NCBI GenBank assembly: GCA_002361335.1
Contig: DESS01000377.1
Span: 1 to 15,315 of the forward strand
DNA length: 15,315 nucleotides
Origin: Richelia sp. UBA3308
GTDB taxonomy: Bacteria > Cyanobacteriota > Cyanobacteriia > Cyanobacteriales > Nostocaceae
Direction of reading: 5' to 3'
Every line of letters begins with the position of its first letter. The first letter of the stretch is position 1. The translations under genes were made by a program, and so were the position numbers. Under the pieces are notes generated by a model, which saw only the letters and a list, made by a program, of their open reading frames with translations, was not told the DNA's origin and ran no database searches. Positions 14,699 through 15,315 of this stretch are shown one piece after another.

Positions 14699-15310
14699 AA
14701 ATTCCCGTTCCGTGTATTATCCGCAAATAAAAGTTTGTTCAAGGGGATAAGATTAACTTTTGATTAACTAATCGCCATATCAAATCCGAACGTTCATTTT
14801 TTTAACACAACAAACGAGTTTTTACAAAAAGTGGAAAAATCAATCAAGCTTTGATTGTAAAATCATCTTAAGCATTTATCGATTGATTTTGATCGCCGAG
14901 TAAATATTTAATTATCTACCAACATTCTCAAATTGCCTACTTAATAAAATAATTTTATCTATATAATAATTTTCCGATGAAAAATGGGAATCATAAGAAT
15001 TTTTATTGTTTTAATCTGACTAAAGATTATTTTAAAATAAAAAAATAGTTCTATAGAGGGATTATTTTATTGGTGATGATTTCTCACCTTAGTTTGACGA
15101 TCGAAAACCGATGTATCGCTATTGAACCAAAAAATTGCTGAGCACACAAAATGTAAGCATTTTTACTGATACGATGTATTACCCCTTGTAAAGTAGTAGA
15201 GGGTAATAATCACTTTTAAATTTCCCCAATTTGCCCTATTGAATTAAATTAGTAACAGAAAAACGACTGTTTTTTAACAGCTTATTTATAAGGGAGATTC
15301 AAGAAGTAAA
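14699..15310. other. AT-rich terminal spacer
   Basis: About 610 bp with no supportable gene. Small inverted repeats are visible: GGTGA/TCACC at 15072-15088, ATTACCC/GGGTAAT at 15178-15207, and CTGTT/AACAG at 15267-15280. It should contain the promoter of the minus-strand membrane protein gene. Confidence 0.5.
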
Positions 15311-15315
15311 ATGTT
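15291..15315 (+). other. Possible start of a downstream gene
   Basis: AGGGAG (15291-15296) and AAGAAG (15301-15306) precede an ATG at 15311-15313, two bases before the window ends. The purine-rich leader looks like a ribosome-binding region, but no coding sequence can be read, so this is only a hint. Confidence 0.2.

Overview
The window looks like the chromosome of a filamentous, probably heterocyst-forming cyanobacterium (Nostocales type). The gene content is cyanobacterial: a class II Calvin-type fructose-bisphosphate aldolase, a stand-alone pyruvate dehydrogenase E1 alpha gene, and an Ftn2/ZipN (ARC6-like) division protein. The DNA also carries HIP1 octamers (GCGATCGC), heptamer and octamer short tandem repeats, and small GC-rich palindromic repeats in otherwise AT-rich spacers. 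The genus cannot be fixed from the sequence alone.

Layout. 1-248 is unassigned. 249-849 (-) is a broken NADPH-dependent FMN reductase gene, with a small palindromic repeat carrying a stop codon plus a separate one-base frameshift. 856-1426 is a repeat-bearing spacer with a 13-bp tandem array and a possible pseudoknot-forming element. 1427-2239 (+) is a nitrilase-superfamily amidohydrolase, followed by a terminator. 2578-3723 (+) is an exported phosphodiester-glycosidase-domain protein, convergent with the aldolase gene at 4056-5135 (-). 5136-5780 is a spacer with a MITE-like element (TA plus 14-bp inverted ends) and two further hairpin repeats. Then come tRNA-Lys(UUU) (-), an aldose 1-epimerase-like gene (-) and pdhA (-). 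A 700-bp divergent spacer separates pdhA from ftn2 (+, 8713-11025). ftn2 converges on a cytochrome P450 gene (-, 11093-12334). Upstream of the P450 are a perfect palindrome and a decayed TetR-type DNA-binding domain embedded in repeats. 12971-14698 (-) is a single-pass membrane protein of unknown function. The last 600 bp are AT-rich and may lead into a further gene at 15311.

How the genes relate. Most are unlinked housekeeping functions with their own spacers: carbon fixation/glycolysis (aldolase), entry to acetyl-CoA (pdhA), sugar anomer interconversion (epimerase), metabolite repair (nitrilase) and cell division (ftn2). There is no clear operon. I found no defence island, CRISPR array or biosynthetic cluster.

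The most interesting signals are signs of genome erosion and repeat mobility: the repeat-interrupted reductase gene, the MITE-like element, and the P450 whose neighbouring TetR-type regulator appears dead while an operator-like palindrome persists.
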